From Pseudomonas frederiksbergensis (GTDB lineage Bacteria; Pseudomonadota; Gammaproteobacteria; Pseudomonadales; Pseudomonadaceae), in contig NZ_CP142104.1 in NCBI RefSeq assembly GCF_035751725.1, forward strand, positions 3,100,001 to 3,164,000: a stretch of DNA of 64,000 nt, in the 5' to 3' direction. A model generated the notes under the pieces. That model had not been told where the DNA came from, searched no databases, and saw only the letters and a program-made list of their open reading frames with translations. Below are positions 8,132 through 17,629 of this stretch, piece after piece; the first letter of the stretch is position 1; the number at the start of each line of letters is the position of its first letter. Both the position numbers and the translations under genes were made by a program.

Positions 8132-8971
8132 ATGACTGAACGACCACACTTGGTGGCGAGCCGCGCTCCGGTGCCCACCTCTTCACACCCCAATCTCGGC
8201 ACGCCGGAGCGACTGGTCTCGTTGGCGGCCGGAACGTTATTGCTTGCCAACGGACTGCGCCAGGGAGGGCTCAAGGGTTGGTCGCAAGTGATGTTTGGCG
8301 CATGCGCGGCCTGGCGTGCCTACTCCGGCACATGCAGGGTCAAGCAGGCGCTGACGCATAGCCCCTTCGAGCAGACGTTCGAACAGGACCGCGATTGGGA
8401 CGGCAGCAAGGTGATATCCCGCAGCATCACGGTGGGCAAGCCGAGGGATGAGGTCTATGGGTTTTGCAGCAACCCGGCCAACCTGGGTGCTCTCATGCCC
8501 TGGGTGGACGCCATCGAGCAGATTGGCGAACGAACTTATCGCTGGGTCGCCCATGGGCCGATGGACAAGACGCTGCACTGCGACATCGAACAGTGCGAAC
8601 CCAAGGAAGGCCGCAAGCTGCACTGGATAGCCGGCCCTGACAGGCGCTTCAAACACGATATCCAGATGCATTTCAGCGATGCGCCGGCCGGTCGCGGTAC
8701 GCAGATCAAAGTCATCGTGGCATGCGAAACGCCCCTCGGCACGGCCGGCTATGCCCTCGCCGCCGCCATCTCCCGGTTCTCCGACAAAGCCCTTTTGAAC
8801 GTGCTGCGCAGCATCAAGCAGCAGTTGGAAACAGGCGAAATCAGCACCAACAAGATGCGCGATCCACAGACGAAGGATTTCCTCTTCGTGCACCCGGCGT
8901 CCAGCGCGACGCGAGCATCGGCCAATGACTCATCCACTGACAAAACCGAACTTGATGGAGGTACCGTCTGA
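8132..8971 (+). CDS. SRPBCC-domain protein with N-terminal hydrophobic segment
   Basis: 279 residues from ATG 8132 (AAGGAGAA at 8119-8126). The N-terminal region (about 23-70, TPERLVSLAAGTLLLANGLR...GWSQVMFGACAAWRAYSGTCRV) resembles the DUF2892/YgaP-like hydrophobic unit. It is followed by a START-like SRPBCC domain (about 90-235, SRSITVGKPRDEVYGFCSNPANLGALMPWV) of the type that binds lipids or other hydrophobic ligands. The C-terminal 40 residues are Ser/Thr-rich and probably disordered. Its stop overlaps the start of the dehydrogenase gene (TGATG), so the two are translated together and probably work together; I recall the pair in other proteobacteria. The ligand is unknown. Confidence 0.75.
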   Translation: MTERPHLVASRAPVPTSSHPNLGTPERLVSLAAGTLLLANGLRQGGLKGWSQVMFGACAAWRAYSGTCRVKQALTHSPFEQTFEQDRDWDGSKVISRSITVGKPRDEVYGFCSNPANLGALMPWVDAIEQIGERTYRWVAHGPMDKTLHCDIEQCEPKEGRKLHWIAGPDRRFKHDIQMHFSDAPAGRGTQIKVIVACETPLGTAGYALAAAISRFSDKALLNVLRSIKQQLETGEISTNKMRDPQTKDFLFVHPASSATRASANDSSTDKTELDGGTV

Positions 8972-10143
8972 TGCGCGCATTGACGTGGCAAGGCCCCAAT
9001 AAACTGCAAGTCGAGACGGTCGACGACCCGTCCATCCTCAACCCCCGCGATGCCATCGTCCGGGTGATCCTGTCCTCGGTGTGCGGCTCGGATTTGCACC
9101 TGTTGGGCGGCTACGTGCCAACGATGCAGGCCGGCGACATCATTGGACATGAGTTCATGGGCGAAGTGGTTGAAACCGGCTCGGCTGTCACGCAAATCAA
9201 GAAAGGCGACCGGGTCGTCACGGTGTCGATTGTCGGCTGCGGCGAATGCGAGCATTGCCAGCGCTCGGACTTTTCCTGCTGCGACAACTCCAATCCGAAC
9301 CCTACCGCCACCGACATCGCCTACGGTCAACCCGCCTGCGGCATCATTGGCTACAGCCATGCGTTCGGCGGTTATGCCGGCAGCCATGCCACCTATATCC
9401 GGGTGCCTTTCGCCGACGTCAACCTGTTCACCATTCCCGAAGGCGTCAGAGACGAACAGGCTGTGTTCGTCTCCGATGCGGTGCCCACTGGTTTCTTTGC
9501 CGCCGACAACGCCGATATCCAGCCCGGCGATACGGTGGCGGTCTGGGGGTGCGGCGGGGTCGGGCTGATGGCGATGTCCAGTGCCTACCTGCTCGGCGCC
9601 GAGCGGGTGATCGCCATTGACCGCTTTGCCGATCGCCTGCGCCTGGCCGAGGAAAAGGCCGGCGCCATCGCCCTCAATTACGAAACCACGGATGTGCACG
9701 CCGCCCTGCTGGAATTGACTGGCGGCCGCGGACCGGATCGCTGCATCGATTGCGTCGGCATGGAAGCCCACGGCACCGAAGTGGATTATTTCTATGACAA
9801 GACCAAGCAGATGCTGCGCTTGCACACCGAGCGCGGAACCGTGCTGCGCCAGTCGATACGCGCGTGTCGCAAAGGTGGGACCGTGTCGGTGGTCGGAGTG
9901 TACGGCGGCTTGCTGGACAAGTTCCCGATGGGGGCGATTGTCAACAAGGCACTGACCCTGCGTTCCGGCCAGCAACCGGGACAGCGCTACGTGAAGCGGC
10001 TGTTCGAACACATCCAGAAAGGCGAACTGGACCCCTCCTATCTCCTGACTCATCCCATGGGCCTGGAGCAATCGGTTGAGGGCTACGCGATGTTCAAGGA
10101 GAAACGCCAGGATTGCCTGCGGGCGGTGTTTCGGCCGGAGTGA
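8971..10143 (+). CDS. zinc-dependent alcohol/formaldehyde dehydrogenase-like MDR enzyme
   Basis: 390 residues. Medium-chain dehydrogenase with catalytic zinc ligands around C38 and H60-E61 (VCGSD, GHEFMG), structural zinc cysteines C90, C93, C96 and C103/C104, and a Rossmann glycine motif WGCGGVGLMAMSSAYLLGAERVIAID. The length and the insert after the zinc lobe (NPNPTATDIAYGQPACGIIGYSHAFGG) fit the glutathione-independent formaldehyde dehydrogenase/threonine dehydrogenase-like branch. The real substrate is unknown. Coupled by a 1-base overlap to the upstream SRPBCC gene. Confidence 0.85.
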   Translation: MRALTWQGPNKLQVETVDDPSILNPRDAIVRVILSSVCGSDLHLLGGYVPTMQAGDIIGHEFMGEVVETGSAVTQIKKGDRVVTVSIVGCGECEHCQRSDFSCCDNSNPNPTATDIAYGQPACGIIGYSHAFGGYAGSHATYIRVPFADVNLFTIPEGVRDEQAVFVSDAVPTGFFAADNADIQPGDTVAVWGCGGVGLMAMSSAYLLGAERVIAIDRFADRLRLAEEKAGAIALNYETTDVHAALLELTGGRGPDRCIDCVGMEAHGTEVDYFYDKTKQMLRLHTERGTVLRQSIRACRKGGTVSVVGVYGGLLDKFPMGAIVNKALTLRSGQQPGQRYVKRLFEHIQKGELDPSYLLTHPMGLEQSVEGYAMFKEKRQDCLRAVFRPE

Positions 10144-10151
10144 AGGGCGAT

Positions 10152-10185
10152 CCCGTGGCGAGGGTTTAGGCTCCCTCGCCACGGA
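10152..10185. repeat. REP palindrome (GTGGCGAGGG type)
   Basis: CCGTGGCGAGGG (10153-10164) and CCCTCGCCACGG (10173-10184), a perfect 12-bp inverted repeat with an 8-base loop. It sits just after the dehydrogenase gene and may also stop transcription, though no T run follows. Confidence 0.8.
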
Positions 10186-10283
10186 TTTGACGGGCTTATG
10201 GACAGTCGCGGTGCGCCGTCATAATCGGTAACATACCGGCCTTTCCCGCAGCCTTTCTGCGCCCTGCCAAATAAGCCCATTCC

Positions 10284-11063
10284 ATGCCTTTTGAACTCAG
10301 CGTCGACCTTTCCACCCTCGCTATCCTGGCCGTCGTGGCGTTCATCGCCGGCTTCATCGACGCCATTGCCGGCGGTGGCGGCCTGCTCACCACACCGGCC
10401 CTGTTGACCGCCGGCCTGCCGCCGCATCTGGTGTTGGGCACCAACAAGCTCAGTTCAACCTTTGGCTCGGCCACGGCCAGCTTTACTTTCTACAAGCGCA
10501 AACTGTTTCACCCGCGACAGTGGACCCACGCGCTCGTCGGCACGCTGATCGGCGCCTTGGCCGGTGCCGTCGTCGCCCATTACCTGCCCGCCGAGTGGCT
10601 GAACAAGATGTTGCCGGTGATTGTCTTTGCCTGCGGCCTGTACCTGCTGTTCGGCGGCACGCCCAAGGCACCGCTGGACAGCAACGCGCCGATCAAGAAA
10701 ACCTGGCAGTCGCCGCAGGGCTTTACCCTTGGCTTCTATGACGGCGTCGCCGGTCCGGGCACTGGCGCGTTCTGGACCGTCAGCAGCCTGCTGCTCTACC
10801 CCATCGATCTGGTCAAGGCCAGTGGCGTGGCCCGCAGCATGAACTTCGTCAGCAACATCGCGGCGCTGTCGGTGTTCATCTTCTCGGGCCAGGTGGATTG
10901 GATCATCGGCTTGAGCATGGGCATGTCGGTGATGATCGGCGCGTTCTTCGGCGCGCGCACCGCCATCAGCGGCGGCGCGAAATTCATCCGCCCGGTGTTC
11001 ATCACCGTGGTGCTGGCCCTGACCGTACGCCTAGCCTGGCAACACTGGTTCAGCATGGCCTAA
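10284..11063 (+). CDS. TSUP family (TauE/SafE-type) permease
   Basis: 259 residues, about eight membrane segments in two repeats. The N-terminal motif [20 protein letters not shown] and the second-half [16 protein letters not shown] are typical of the sulfite/sulfonate exporter family. Transport of a sulfur- or carbon-containing anion across the inner membrane is the family expectation; direction and substrate are unknown. No good ribosome site precedes ATG 10284. Its 3' end overlaps nudC (convergent) by 33 bases. Confidence 0.85.
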   Translation: MPFELSVDLSTLAILAVVAFIAGFIDAIAGGGGLLTTPALLTAGLPPHLVLGTNKLSSTFGSATASFTFYKRKLFHPRQWTHALVGTLIGALAGAVVAHYLPAEWLNKMLPVIVFACGLYLLFGGTPKAPLDSNAPIKKTWQSPQGFTLGFYDGVAGPGTGAFWTVSSLLLYPIDLVKASGVARSMNFVSNIAALSVFIFSGQVDWIIGLSMGMSVMIGAFFGARTAISGGAKFIRPVFITVVLALTVRLAWQHWFSMA

Positions 11064-11861
11064 GCGACGGGCCACGTAGAGGTCGATCAAATACCGGGCA
11101 ATCGAGCGCGAGGCTGGAAGCGGTGGCAGGTCGCGGACATTGAACCATTGCGCGTCTTCGATCTCGTCTTCCTGGGGCACAATGTCACCGCTGGCGTATT
11201 CGGCGTGGAAGCCCAGCATCATCGAGTGCGGAAACGGCCAACACTGGCTGCCCACATATTGGATGTTCTTCACTTCGATACTGACTTCCTCGCGGACCTC
11301 GCGAACAAGGCAGTCCTCGGCCGACTCGCCCGGCTCGGCAAACCCTGCCAAGGTGCTGTAGACGCCCGTGACGAAACGGGGCGAACGTGCCAACAGGACT
11401 TCATCGCCACGAGTGATCAGCACGATCATGCTAGGTGAGATCCGCGGATAATGCCGCAGCTCGCAGGCATCGCAATACATCGCCCGCTCTCGCGGGACCT
11501 GGCTCATGCGCTGGCCGCAACTGCCGCAAAAACGATGCTCGCGAGCCCAAGTGCCGATCTGCGCCGCGTAGCCCAACACCTTGAACAGCGTGTGGTCGTC
11601 TTCGAGCATGAACGCCCGCAAGCCTTTCCAATTACAGCCGGGAATGTCCAGGGCGCTGTGCAGTTCCAACAGATAGACCGGCTCGCCATCGAGATGGCCG
11701 ATACCGTGCTCGGCAAGGATCGACAGGTCCTGGCGCTTGAGCCAGTCGCGGGGAAACAGCGCGCCGTTGTCATCGTACAAAAAACCTTCCGGGCTGCGGG
11801 CCACGGCCCAGCCGCCGGGAAGGTCGGTGTCGAGTACTGCGGTGGTCCAGCGTGAAATCAT
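11031..11861 (-). CDS. nudC: NADH pyrophosphatase / NAD-RNA decapping enzyme NudC
   Basis: 276 residues. N-terminal domain, then a four-cysteine zinc site (C112, C115, C130, C133), the Nudix box [25 protein letters not shown] (split here: [10 protein letters not shown] and REVREEVS) and the NudC signature at 205-211, which reads SQCWPFP instead of the usual SQPWPFP. The enzyme hydrolyses NAD(H) and removes NAD caps from RNA. It lies 6 bases after a crotonase gene on the same strand, so they may share a transcript. The Pro-to-Cys change in the signature is unusual but next to the conserved residues rather than among them. Confidence 0.92.
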   Translation of the reverse strand: MISRWTTAVLDTDLPGGWAVARSPEGFLYDDNGALFPRDWLKRQDLSILAEHGIGHLDGEPVYLLELHSALDIPGCNWKGLRAFMLEDDHTLFKVLGYAAQIGTWAREHRFCGSCGQRMSQVPRERAMYCDACELRHYPRISPSMIVLITRGDEVLLARSPRFVTGVYSTLAGFAEPGESAEDCLVREVREEVSIEVKNIQYVGSQCWPFPHSMMLGFHAEYASGDIVPQEDEIEDAQWFNVRDLPPLPASRSIARYLIDLYVARRLGHAEPVLPG

Positions 11862-11867
11862 GATCGA

Positions 11868-12680
11868 TCAATCCAGAAATTCGGGTTTCTGTTTGCTCAT
11901 ATGGGCGGCCATGGCCAAGCGCAGATCATTGGATTGCAGCATGGCGGCGTTCCACGTGGCGACGTATTCCAAGCCGTCGTCGATGCGGTGGTCGCGCATG
12001 TAGCTGATCATTTCCTTGGTGCCGGTAACGGCGATCGGCGACTTGGCGGCGATGTCCCGGGCGATGCCCATCACACCTTCGAGCAAGCTGGCGGTATCGC
12101 TGTAGACACGATTGACCAGGCCAATACTGCGCGCTTCGTCGGCACCGAAGGTGCGCCCCGTATAAGCGAGTTCACGCAGCATGCCGTCCCCGATGATCCG
12201 GGGCAAGCGTTGCAAGGTGCCAACATCGGCCGCCATGCCGATGTCGATTTCCTTGATCGAGAACTGCGCGTCCTCGGCGGCGTAGCGCATGTCGCAGGCG
12301 GAAATCAGGTCGATGGCACCACCCAGGCAATAGCCCTGGACCGCCGCGAGGACCGGTTTGCGACAGTTGTCCACGGCATTGAACGAAGCTTGCAGCTGCA
12401 GGATCTTGCGCCGCAGTACCCGGGCGTTACGGCCCACATCCTTGCCCAACTCGTTGGCCACGCCGGCCAGCATCATCAGGTCGATGCCTGAAGAGAAATG
12501 CTTGCCGGCACCGCTCAAGACCACCACTCGCACTTCGTCGGTCTCGTCGATCCATTGGAAAATGTCGACGATTTCGCTCCAGAACGCCGCGTTCATGGCG
12601 TTGATCTTGTCCGGTCGATTGATTTGCACATGGGCGATGTTGTCTGCAAGTTCGACGTTGAACGCTTGGTATTGCGACAT
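11868..12680 (-). CDS. enoyl-CoA hydratase/isomerase, dienoyl-CoA isomerase type
   Basis: 270 residues with the crotonase fold. The oxyanion-hole residues lie near SGAGKHFSSGIDL and QGYCLGGAIDL. Three acidic residues match the catalytic set of delta(3,5)-delta(2,4)-dienoyl-CoA isomerase: D124 (GAIDL), E144 (KEIDIG) and D152 (GMAADVGTLQRLP). The motif ADVGTLQRLP is characteristic of that branch (ECH1-like). It should shift double bonds of unsaturated acyl-CoAs during beta-oxidation. Placed just upstream of nudC. Confidence 0.85.
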   Translation of the reverse strand: MSQYQAFNVELADNIAHVQINRPDKINAMNAAFWSEIVDIFQWIDETDEVRVVVLSGAGKHFSSGIDLMMLAGVANELGKDVGRNARVLRRKILQLQASFNAVDNCRKPVLAAVQGYCLGGAIDLISACDMRYAAEDAQFSIKEIDIGMAADVGTLQRLPRIIGDGMLRELAYTGRTFGADEARSIGLVNRVYSDTASLLEGVMGIARDIAAKSPIAVTGTKEMISYMRDHRIDDGLEYVATWNAAMLQSNDLRLAMAAHMSKQKPEFLD

Positions 12681-12788
12681 GGCAGTGTCCTTTGACCGGT
12701 TGTAAGAAGCCTGAACTATAACAAGCGATCGCGACTGGACGTAGGCAGTGCATCGGCCAAAAGCGGGACTGGCGGCCTGCGAGTAACC

Positions 12789-12882
12789 TGTGGCGAGGGA
12801 GCTTGCTTGCGCTTGAGTGCGCAGCGCTCATAAATTAGGGGGCCGCTACGCAGCCCAGCGGGAGCAAGCTCCATCGCCACAA
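12789..12882. repeat. REPIN-like pair of REP palindromes downstream of opmB
   Basis: TGTGGCGAGGGAGCTTGC at the left and GGGAGCAAGCTCCATCGCCACA at the right (given in parts) face each other around a central stem (GAGTGCGCAGCGCTC). The same arrangement, nearly identical in sequence, recurs at 17512-17602. Confidence 0.85.
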
Positions 12883-12895
12883 AAGCCTGATGCGA

Positions 12896-14377
12896 TTACC
12901 GCTTGTCATCCACCTCCAATTGCCCATCCCAACCACCGCCCAATGCGGCAATCAACTGCGCACTGGCAATCAACCGGCTCTGTTGCAGGCTCAGCACGCT
13001 GCGCTCGTTGCTCAGGGCAGTGGCCTGGACGGTGACCACGTCGAGGTAGCCGATCAGCCCTGCCCTGTACTGGTTCTGCGTCAGGCGCAAAGACTCGCGC
13101 GCCGCGTCCAGGGCTTCCTGGCGGACGCGGGCTTCGTCCTCGAGCACCTTGAGCTGGATCATGTAGTTTTCGACTTCGCGGAAGCCGTCGAGCACGGTCT
13201 GGCGATAGGTGGCGACGGTCTGGTCATAGGCGGCGACGCTGCGGTCGACCTCCGCCGAGCGCTGGCCACCGTCGAACAAGGTCATCGCCAGTTGCGGGCC
13301 GACCGACCAGAAGCGGTTTGGCACGCTCACCCAATTATCGTAGGTGCTGCTGCTATAGCCTCCACTCAGGCTCAAGGTCAGGTCCGGATAATAGGCCGCC
13401 TTCGCCACCCCGATGTTGGCGTTGGCGGCCATGACCGAGCGCTCCGCCGACGCGATGTCCGGGCGGCGTTCGAGCAATTGCGACGGTACTGCAACCGGGA
13501 CCTGCGGCAGCGCCGGGATGTCCTGGGTCTCGGCCAGGCTGAACTCGGCGGGCGGCAGGCCGATCAGCACGGCGATGGCGTTTTCGAACTGCGCGCGCTG
13601 CCAGATCAGGTCGATCAGGTCGGCCTGGGTGGTCTTGAGCTGGTTCTGCGCCTGGGCCACCGCGTCCTTGCCGGATACGCCGGCGCGGTACTGGTTTTCG
13701 GTCATTTTCAGCGAGCGTTGATAGTTGTCGACCGTGGTCTGCAACAAACGCTTCTGCTGGTCGATCACCCGCAATTGCAGGTAGTTCTGCACCAGCTCCG
13801 ATTGCTGGCTCAGGCGCATCGCCGCCAGGTCGGCAAAACTGGCTTGCGCGCTGGCTTCGTCGGCTTCAAGCGTGCGGCGCAATTTGCCCCACACGTCCGC
13901 TTCCCAGCTCACGCCGGCCTGGGCGCTGTAGGTGTCGCGAATGCCGCTGGAAGAACTGCTCAGGCTCGAACTGCTGCTGCCGGTGCCCTGGCTGGAACGG
14001 GTCTTGCCAACCGTGAGATCGACCGTCGGAAAAAATGCCCCGCGCGCACTGCGCGCCAAGGCCTGGGCCTGGCGGTACTGGGCTTCGGCCTGGGCCACGG
14101 TCTGGTTGGAGGCGTTGAGTTTTTCCACCAGCTCGTTGAGACGGGTGTCAGCGTACAGCTCCCACCAGGCGCCACGGGCCAGGGCGTCGCTAGGGTTGGC
14201 CTGGCGCCAGCCTTGGGCTTCCTTGTACTGCACCGGTGCGGTGGCCGACGGGCGCTGATAATCCGGACCGATAGCGCAGGCACTGAGCAGTGCCACGCAC
14301 AGCGCCAGGCTCAGGACACGCGAGCCACGGGCGGTCGCCAACGGTGCGACAAGGTTGAACAGCGTACTATCGGTCAT
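12896..14377 (-). CDS. opmB: outer membrane channel lipoprotein of the MuxABC efflux pump
   Basis: 493 residues of the NodT/OprM family. Lipobox LLSAC (Cys34) followed by the typical AIGPDYQRP. Two internal repeats of helical hairpins are visible (ANPSDALARGAWWELYAD, LLERRPDIASAERSVMAANANIGVAKAAYYPDL). A Ser-rich loop (GTGSSSSSLSSSSSG) near residues 131-145 is an oddity. It is the last gene of the four-gene operon, with ATGA overlap to muxC, and forms the trimeric exit duct in the outer membrane. Confidence 0.88.
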   Translation of the reverse strand: MTDSTLFNLVAPLATARGSRVLSLALCVALLSACAIGPDYQRPSATAPVQYKEAQGWRQANPSDALARGAWWELYADTRLNELVEKLNASNQTVAQAEAQYRQAQALARSARGAFFPTVDLTVGKTRSSQGTGSSSSSLSSSSSGIRDTYSAQAGVSWEADVWGKLRRTLEADEASAQASFADLAAMRLSQQSELVQNYLQLRVIDQQKRLLQTTVDNYQRSLKMTENQYRAGVSGKDAVAQAQNQLKTTQADLIDLIWQRAQFENAIAVLIGLPPAEFSLAETQDIPALPQVPVAVPSQLLERRPDIASAERSVMAANANIGVAKAAYYPDLTLSLSGGYSSSTYDNWVSVPNRFWSVGPQLAMTLFDGGQRSAEVDRSVAAYDQTVATYRQTVLDGFREVENYMIQLKVLEDEARVRQEALDAARESLRLTQNQYRAGLIGYLDVVTVQATALSNERSVLSLQQSRLIASAQLIAALGGGWDGQLEVDDKR

Positions 14378-17300
14378 AGCGGAGTTTCCAGGGCAGCATC
14401 AGTGCGCACCCCACGCCAGCGGTTGAAACGATGGCGCAGGTTATCGAGATAGAGGTAGACCACGGGGGTGGTGTAAAGCGTCAGGACTTGGCTGAACACC
14501 AGCCCGCCGATGATCGTCAGGCCCAGTGGCTGGCGCATTTCCGAGCCTTCGGCACCGCCGAGCAACAGCGGCAAGGCACCGAGGATCGCCGCCAGGGTGG
14601 TCATCAGGATCGGCCTCAGCCGCAACAGGCAAGCACTGCGGATCGACTCCAACGACGTTTGGCCGGCGCGCTCCAATTGCAGCGCGAGGTCGATCATCAG
14701 GATGGCGTTTTTCTTCACCACCCCGATCAACAGGAACAACCCAAGCAGCGAGATCAGGCTGAACTCGCTGCCCAGCACGTAGATCGACAGCAACGCGCCC
14801 ACCCCGGCAGAGGGCAAGGTGGACAGGATGGTCAGCGGATGTATGTAGCTCTCGTAGAGCACGCCCAGCACCAGGTACACCGCCAGCAACGCCCCGAGGA
14901 TCATGAAGGGCTGGCTTTTCTGGGTCGCGGCGAATGCATCGGCGGTGCCGGCCATTTTTGCGATGACATCCTCGGGCATCCCGAGCTTGGCAATCGCCCG
15001 CTCGATCGCCGCGGTGCCCTGCTCCACCGTGACGCCTTCGGCCATGTCGAACGAAATACCTTCGGACGCGAACTGGCCTTCGTGGCTGACGCGGTCGTCT
15101 TCCAGGCTGTTTTCATAATGGGCAATCGCCGACAGCGGCACTCGCGCGCCGTCGGCGGTGATCACCTGGACCTGCTCGAGCGTATTGGGGTCCTGGGCAT
15201 ATTTGGGATTGACCTCCATCACCACCTGATACTGGTTGAGGCTGTCGTATATGGTCGAGATCTGCCGCTGACTGTACGCGTTGTTCAGCACCGAAGTGAC
15301 CATGTCCATGTCGATGCCCAGGCGCTTGGCCTGGTCGCGGTCCACCACCAGCGTCACCTGCTGCGCCCCGCCACCGTCGCGGGCGTCGATCGCGGTCAGC
15401 TCCGGCAAGGCGCGGAAAGCGGCGACGACCTTGGGGTACCAGGTGCGCAGCGACGCCAGGTCCGCACTTTGCAGGATGTAGGAATACTGCGACGTGGTCT
15501 GCTCACGCCCGCCACCGAACTGCAGATCCTGGTCGGCCATCAGCATCAATTGGCCGCCGGGCACCTTGGGCATTTCCTTGCGCAAGCGCTCGATGACTTT
15601 CTGAGCGGAGATCCCGCGTTCCTTGATCGGCTTGAGGCGCACCAGCATGAAAGCGTTATTGGTGCCGTTGTTGCCGCCGATGAACCCCGCCACGCTCTGC
15701 ACCGCTTCGTCCTTGAGCACAGCGCGACGGAAGATTTCCATCTTCGGCTGCATCACGTTGAACGACAGCCCGTCGTCGCCGCGCACGAAACCGATCAACT
15801 GGCCGGTGTCCTGCTGCGGCATGAAGGTTTTTGGCACCACCACATACAGCGCAATGTTCACTCCGATGGTCACCAACAGGCTGAACAAGGTCAGGCGACG
15901 ATGGCGCAGCACCCAGTCCAGGCTACGGGCGTAACCCCGGACCATGCGCTCATTGAGGCCATGACTCCAGCGCTGCAAGCGGTTTTCCTGCCCCGGCACA
16001 TGAGGCTTGAGCCATCGCGCGCAGAGCATCGGCGTGAGGGTCAGGGACACCACCAGCGAGACGACAATGGCAGCCGCCAGGGTGATGGAAAATTCGCGGA
16101 ACAGACTCTCGACGATGCCGCCCATGAACAGGATCGACAGGAACACCGCCACCAGCGAGGCGTTCATTGACAACAAGGTAAAGCCCACTTCCTCGGCGCC
16201 GAGGTAGGCCGCTTTCATCGGCGGCACGCCTTCATCGATGTGCCGGGAAATGTTTTCCAGCACCACGATGGCATCATCCACCACCAGCCCCGTGGCGAGG
16301 ATCAACGCCATCAGCGACAGGTTGTTCAGCGAGAATCCATAGACGTACATCACCGCGAACGTGCCCACCAGCGACACCGGCACCGCCAGCGTCGGGATCA
16401 GCGAAGCGCGGAAATTGCCGAGGAACAGGAACACCACCAGCACCACCAGGGCAACGGCGATCAGCAGGGTCATTTCCGCTTCGTGCAGGGTGGCCTTGAT
16501 TACCGGCGAGCGGTCCATGGCCAGGTCCAGCTTGACGCTGGCGGGCAGTACCGCTTGCAGGGCGGGCAGTTGGTTCTTGATCTCGTTGACGGTCTCGATG
16601 ATGTTGGCGCCGGCCTGGCGATTGATCACCAATAGCACGGCGGCGTCATTGTTGAAGAATCCGCTGTTATAGCGGTCCTCGACGCCATCGCTGACCTTTG
16701 CCACGTCCTTGAGCCGCAATACCGAGCCATCCTGGTAACGGATGACCAGTGTTTCGTAGTCCTTGGCTTTCTCCAACTGGTCGTTGGCCTGCACTTGCCA
16801 CATGCGCTTGTCGTCTTCGACCGACCCCTTGGGTCGGCGCACATTGCTATTGGCGATCGCAGTGCGTACGTCGTCCAGCGCCACGCCGTACTGGTTGAGC
16901 AATTGCGGCTCCAGCTCGATGCGCACCGCCGGCAAGGAGCTGCCGCCAATCTGCACCTCACCGACACCCGCCACCTGGGACAGGCTCTGGGACAGGATCG
17001 TCGAGGCCAGGTCATAGAGCTGGCCTTTCTCCAACACATCGGAGGTCAGCGAAAGCACCATGATGGGCGCCTGGGACGGGTTGACCTTCTTGTAGGTGGG
17101 CATGCTGCGCATGCCGCTGGGCAGCAAGTTCCGCGAGGCGTTGATGGCCGCTTGCACCTCCCGGGCCGCGCCGTTGATGTCGCGGTCCAAGTCGAATTGC
17201 AGGATCACCCGCGTCGAGCCCTGGCTCGAGCGGCTGCTCATGGTGTTGACCCCAGCGATGGCGCCGAATGAGCGTTCCAGCGGCGTCGCCACCGTGGAAG

Positions 17301-17478
17301 CCATCACCTCGGGGCTTGCCCCCGGTAGGTTGGCCTGGACCACGATCACCGGAAAATCCATTTGCGGCAACGGCGAAACCGGTAGCAAGCCAAAGCACAC
17401 GCCGCCGAGCAGCATGATGGCGAAGCTCAGCAGCATGGTTGCTACAGGACGACGGATGAAGGGGCCGGAGAGGTTCAT
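14374..17478 (-). CDS. muxC: RND efflux pump subunit MuxC (MdtC-like)
   Basis: 1034 residues. Inner-membrane proton-driven RND transporter: N-terminal membrane segment after MNLSGPFIRRPVATMLL, two large periplasmic loops, the proton-relay Asp pair in VVDDAIVVLENI, and the C-terminal GVVKKNAILMIDLALQLER. In Pseudomonas aeruginosa MuxB and MuxC form a heteromultimeric pump with MuxA and OpmB (E. coli MdtABC). The gene is separated from muxB by 151 bases holding a REP pair, unlike the other junctions of the operon, which overlap. Confidence 0.9.
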   Translation of the reverse strand: MNLSGPFIRRPVATMLLSFAIMLLGGVCFGLLPVSPLPQMDFPVIVVQANLPGASPEVMASTVATPLERSFGAIAGVNTMSSRSSQGSTRVILQFDLDRDINGAAREVQAAINASRNLLPSGMRSMPTYKKVNPSQAPIMVLSLTSDVLEKGQLYDLASTILSQSLSQVAGVGEVQIGGSSLPAVRIELEPQLLNQYGVALDDVRTAIANSNVRRPKGSVEDDKRMWQVQANDQLEKAKDYETLVIRYQDGSVLRLKDVAKVSDGVEDRYNSGFFNNDAAVLLVINRQAGANIIETVNEIKNQLPALQAVLPASVKLDLAMDRSPVIKATLHEAEMTLLIAVALVVLVVFLFLGNFRASLIPTLAVPVSLVGTFAVMYVYGFSLNNLSLMALILATGLVVDDAIVVLENISRHIDEGVPPMKAAYLGAEEVGFTLLSMNASLVAVFLSILFMGGIVESLFREFSITLAAAIVVSLVVSLTLTPMLCARWLKPHVPGQENRLQRWSHGLNERMVRGYARSLDWVLRHRRLTLFSLLVTIGVNIALYVVVPKTFMPQQDTGQLIGFVRGDDGLSFNVMQPKMEIFRRAVLKDEAVQSVAGFIGGNNGTNNAFMLVRLKPIKERGISAQKVIERLRKEMPKVPGGQLMLMADQDLQFGGGREQTTSQYSYILQSADLASLRTWYPKVVAAFRALPELTAIDARDGGGAQQVTLVVDRDQAKRLGIDMDMVTSVLNNAYSQRQISTIYDSLNQYQVVMEVNPKYAQDPNTLEQVQVITADGARVPLSAIAHYENSLEDDRVSHEGQFASEGISFDMAEGVTVEQGTAAIERAIAKLGMPEDVIAKMAGTADAFAATQKSQPFMILGALLAVYLVLGVLYESYIHPLTILSTLPSAGVGALLSIYVLGSEFSLISLLGLFLLIGVVKKNAILMIDLALQLERAGQTSLESIRSACLLRLRPILMTTLAAILGALPLLLGGAEGSEMRQPLGLTIIGGLVFSQVLTLYTTPVVYLYLDNLRHRFNRWRGVRTDAALETPL

Positions 17479-17511
17479 CGGCCACAGCCCCTTGCTTCAA
17501 CGGACAGGCTT

Positions 17512-17602
17512 TTGTGGCGAGGGAGCTTGCTTGCGCTTGAGTGCGCAGCGCTCACAAAAGGGGCCGCTAAGCGACCCAGCGGGAGCAAGCTCCCTCGCCA
17601 CG
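17512..17602. repeat. REPIN-like pair inside the mux operon
   Basis: TTGTGGCGAGGGAGCTTGC at 17512-17530 faces GGGAGCAAGCTCCCTCGCCACG at 17581-17602 (given in parts), with GAGTGCGCAGCGCTC between. It fills most of the muxB-muxC gap and is nearly the same sequence as the element at 12789-12882. Confidence 0.88.
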
Positions 17603-17629
17603 AAGAGCCTTGGCATGGCAAAAAAGCCG

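Noticed and set aside
12789..12882. Palindromic repeats considered as insertion-sequence ends
   Set aside because: They match the REP/REPIN type that recurs at more than ten intergenic places in the window; no transposase gene is near any of them.
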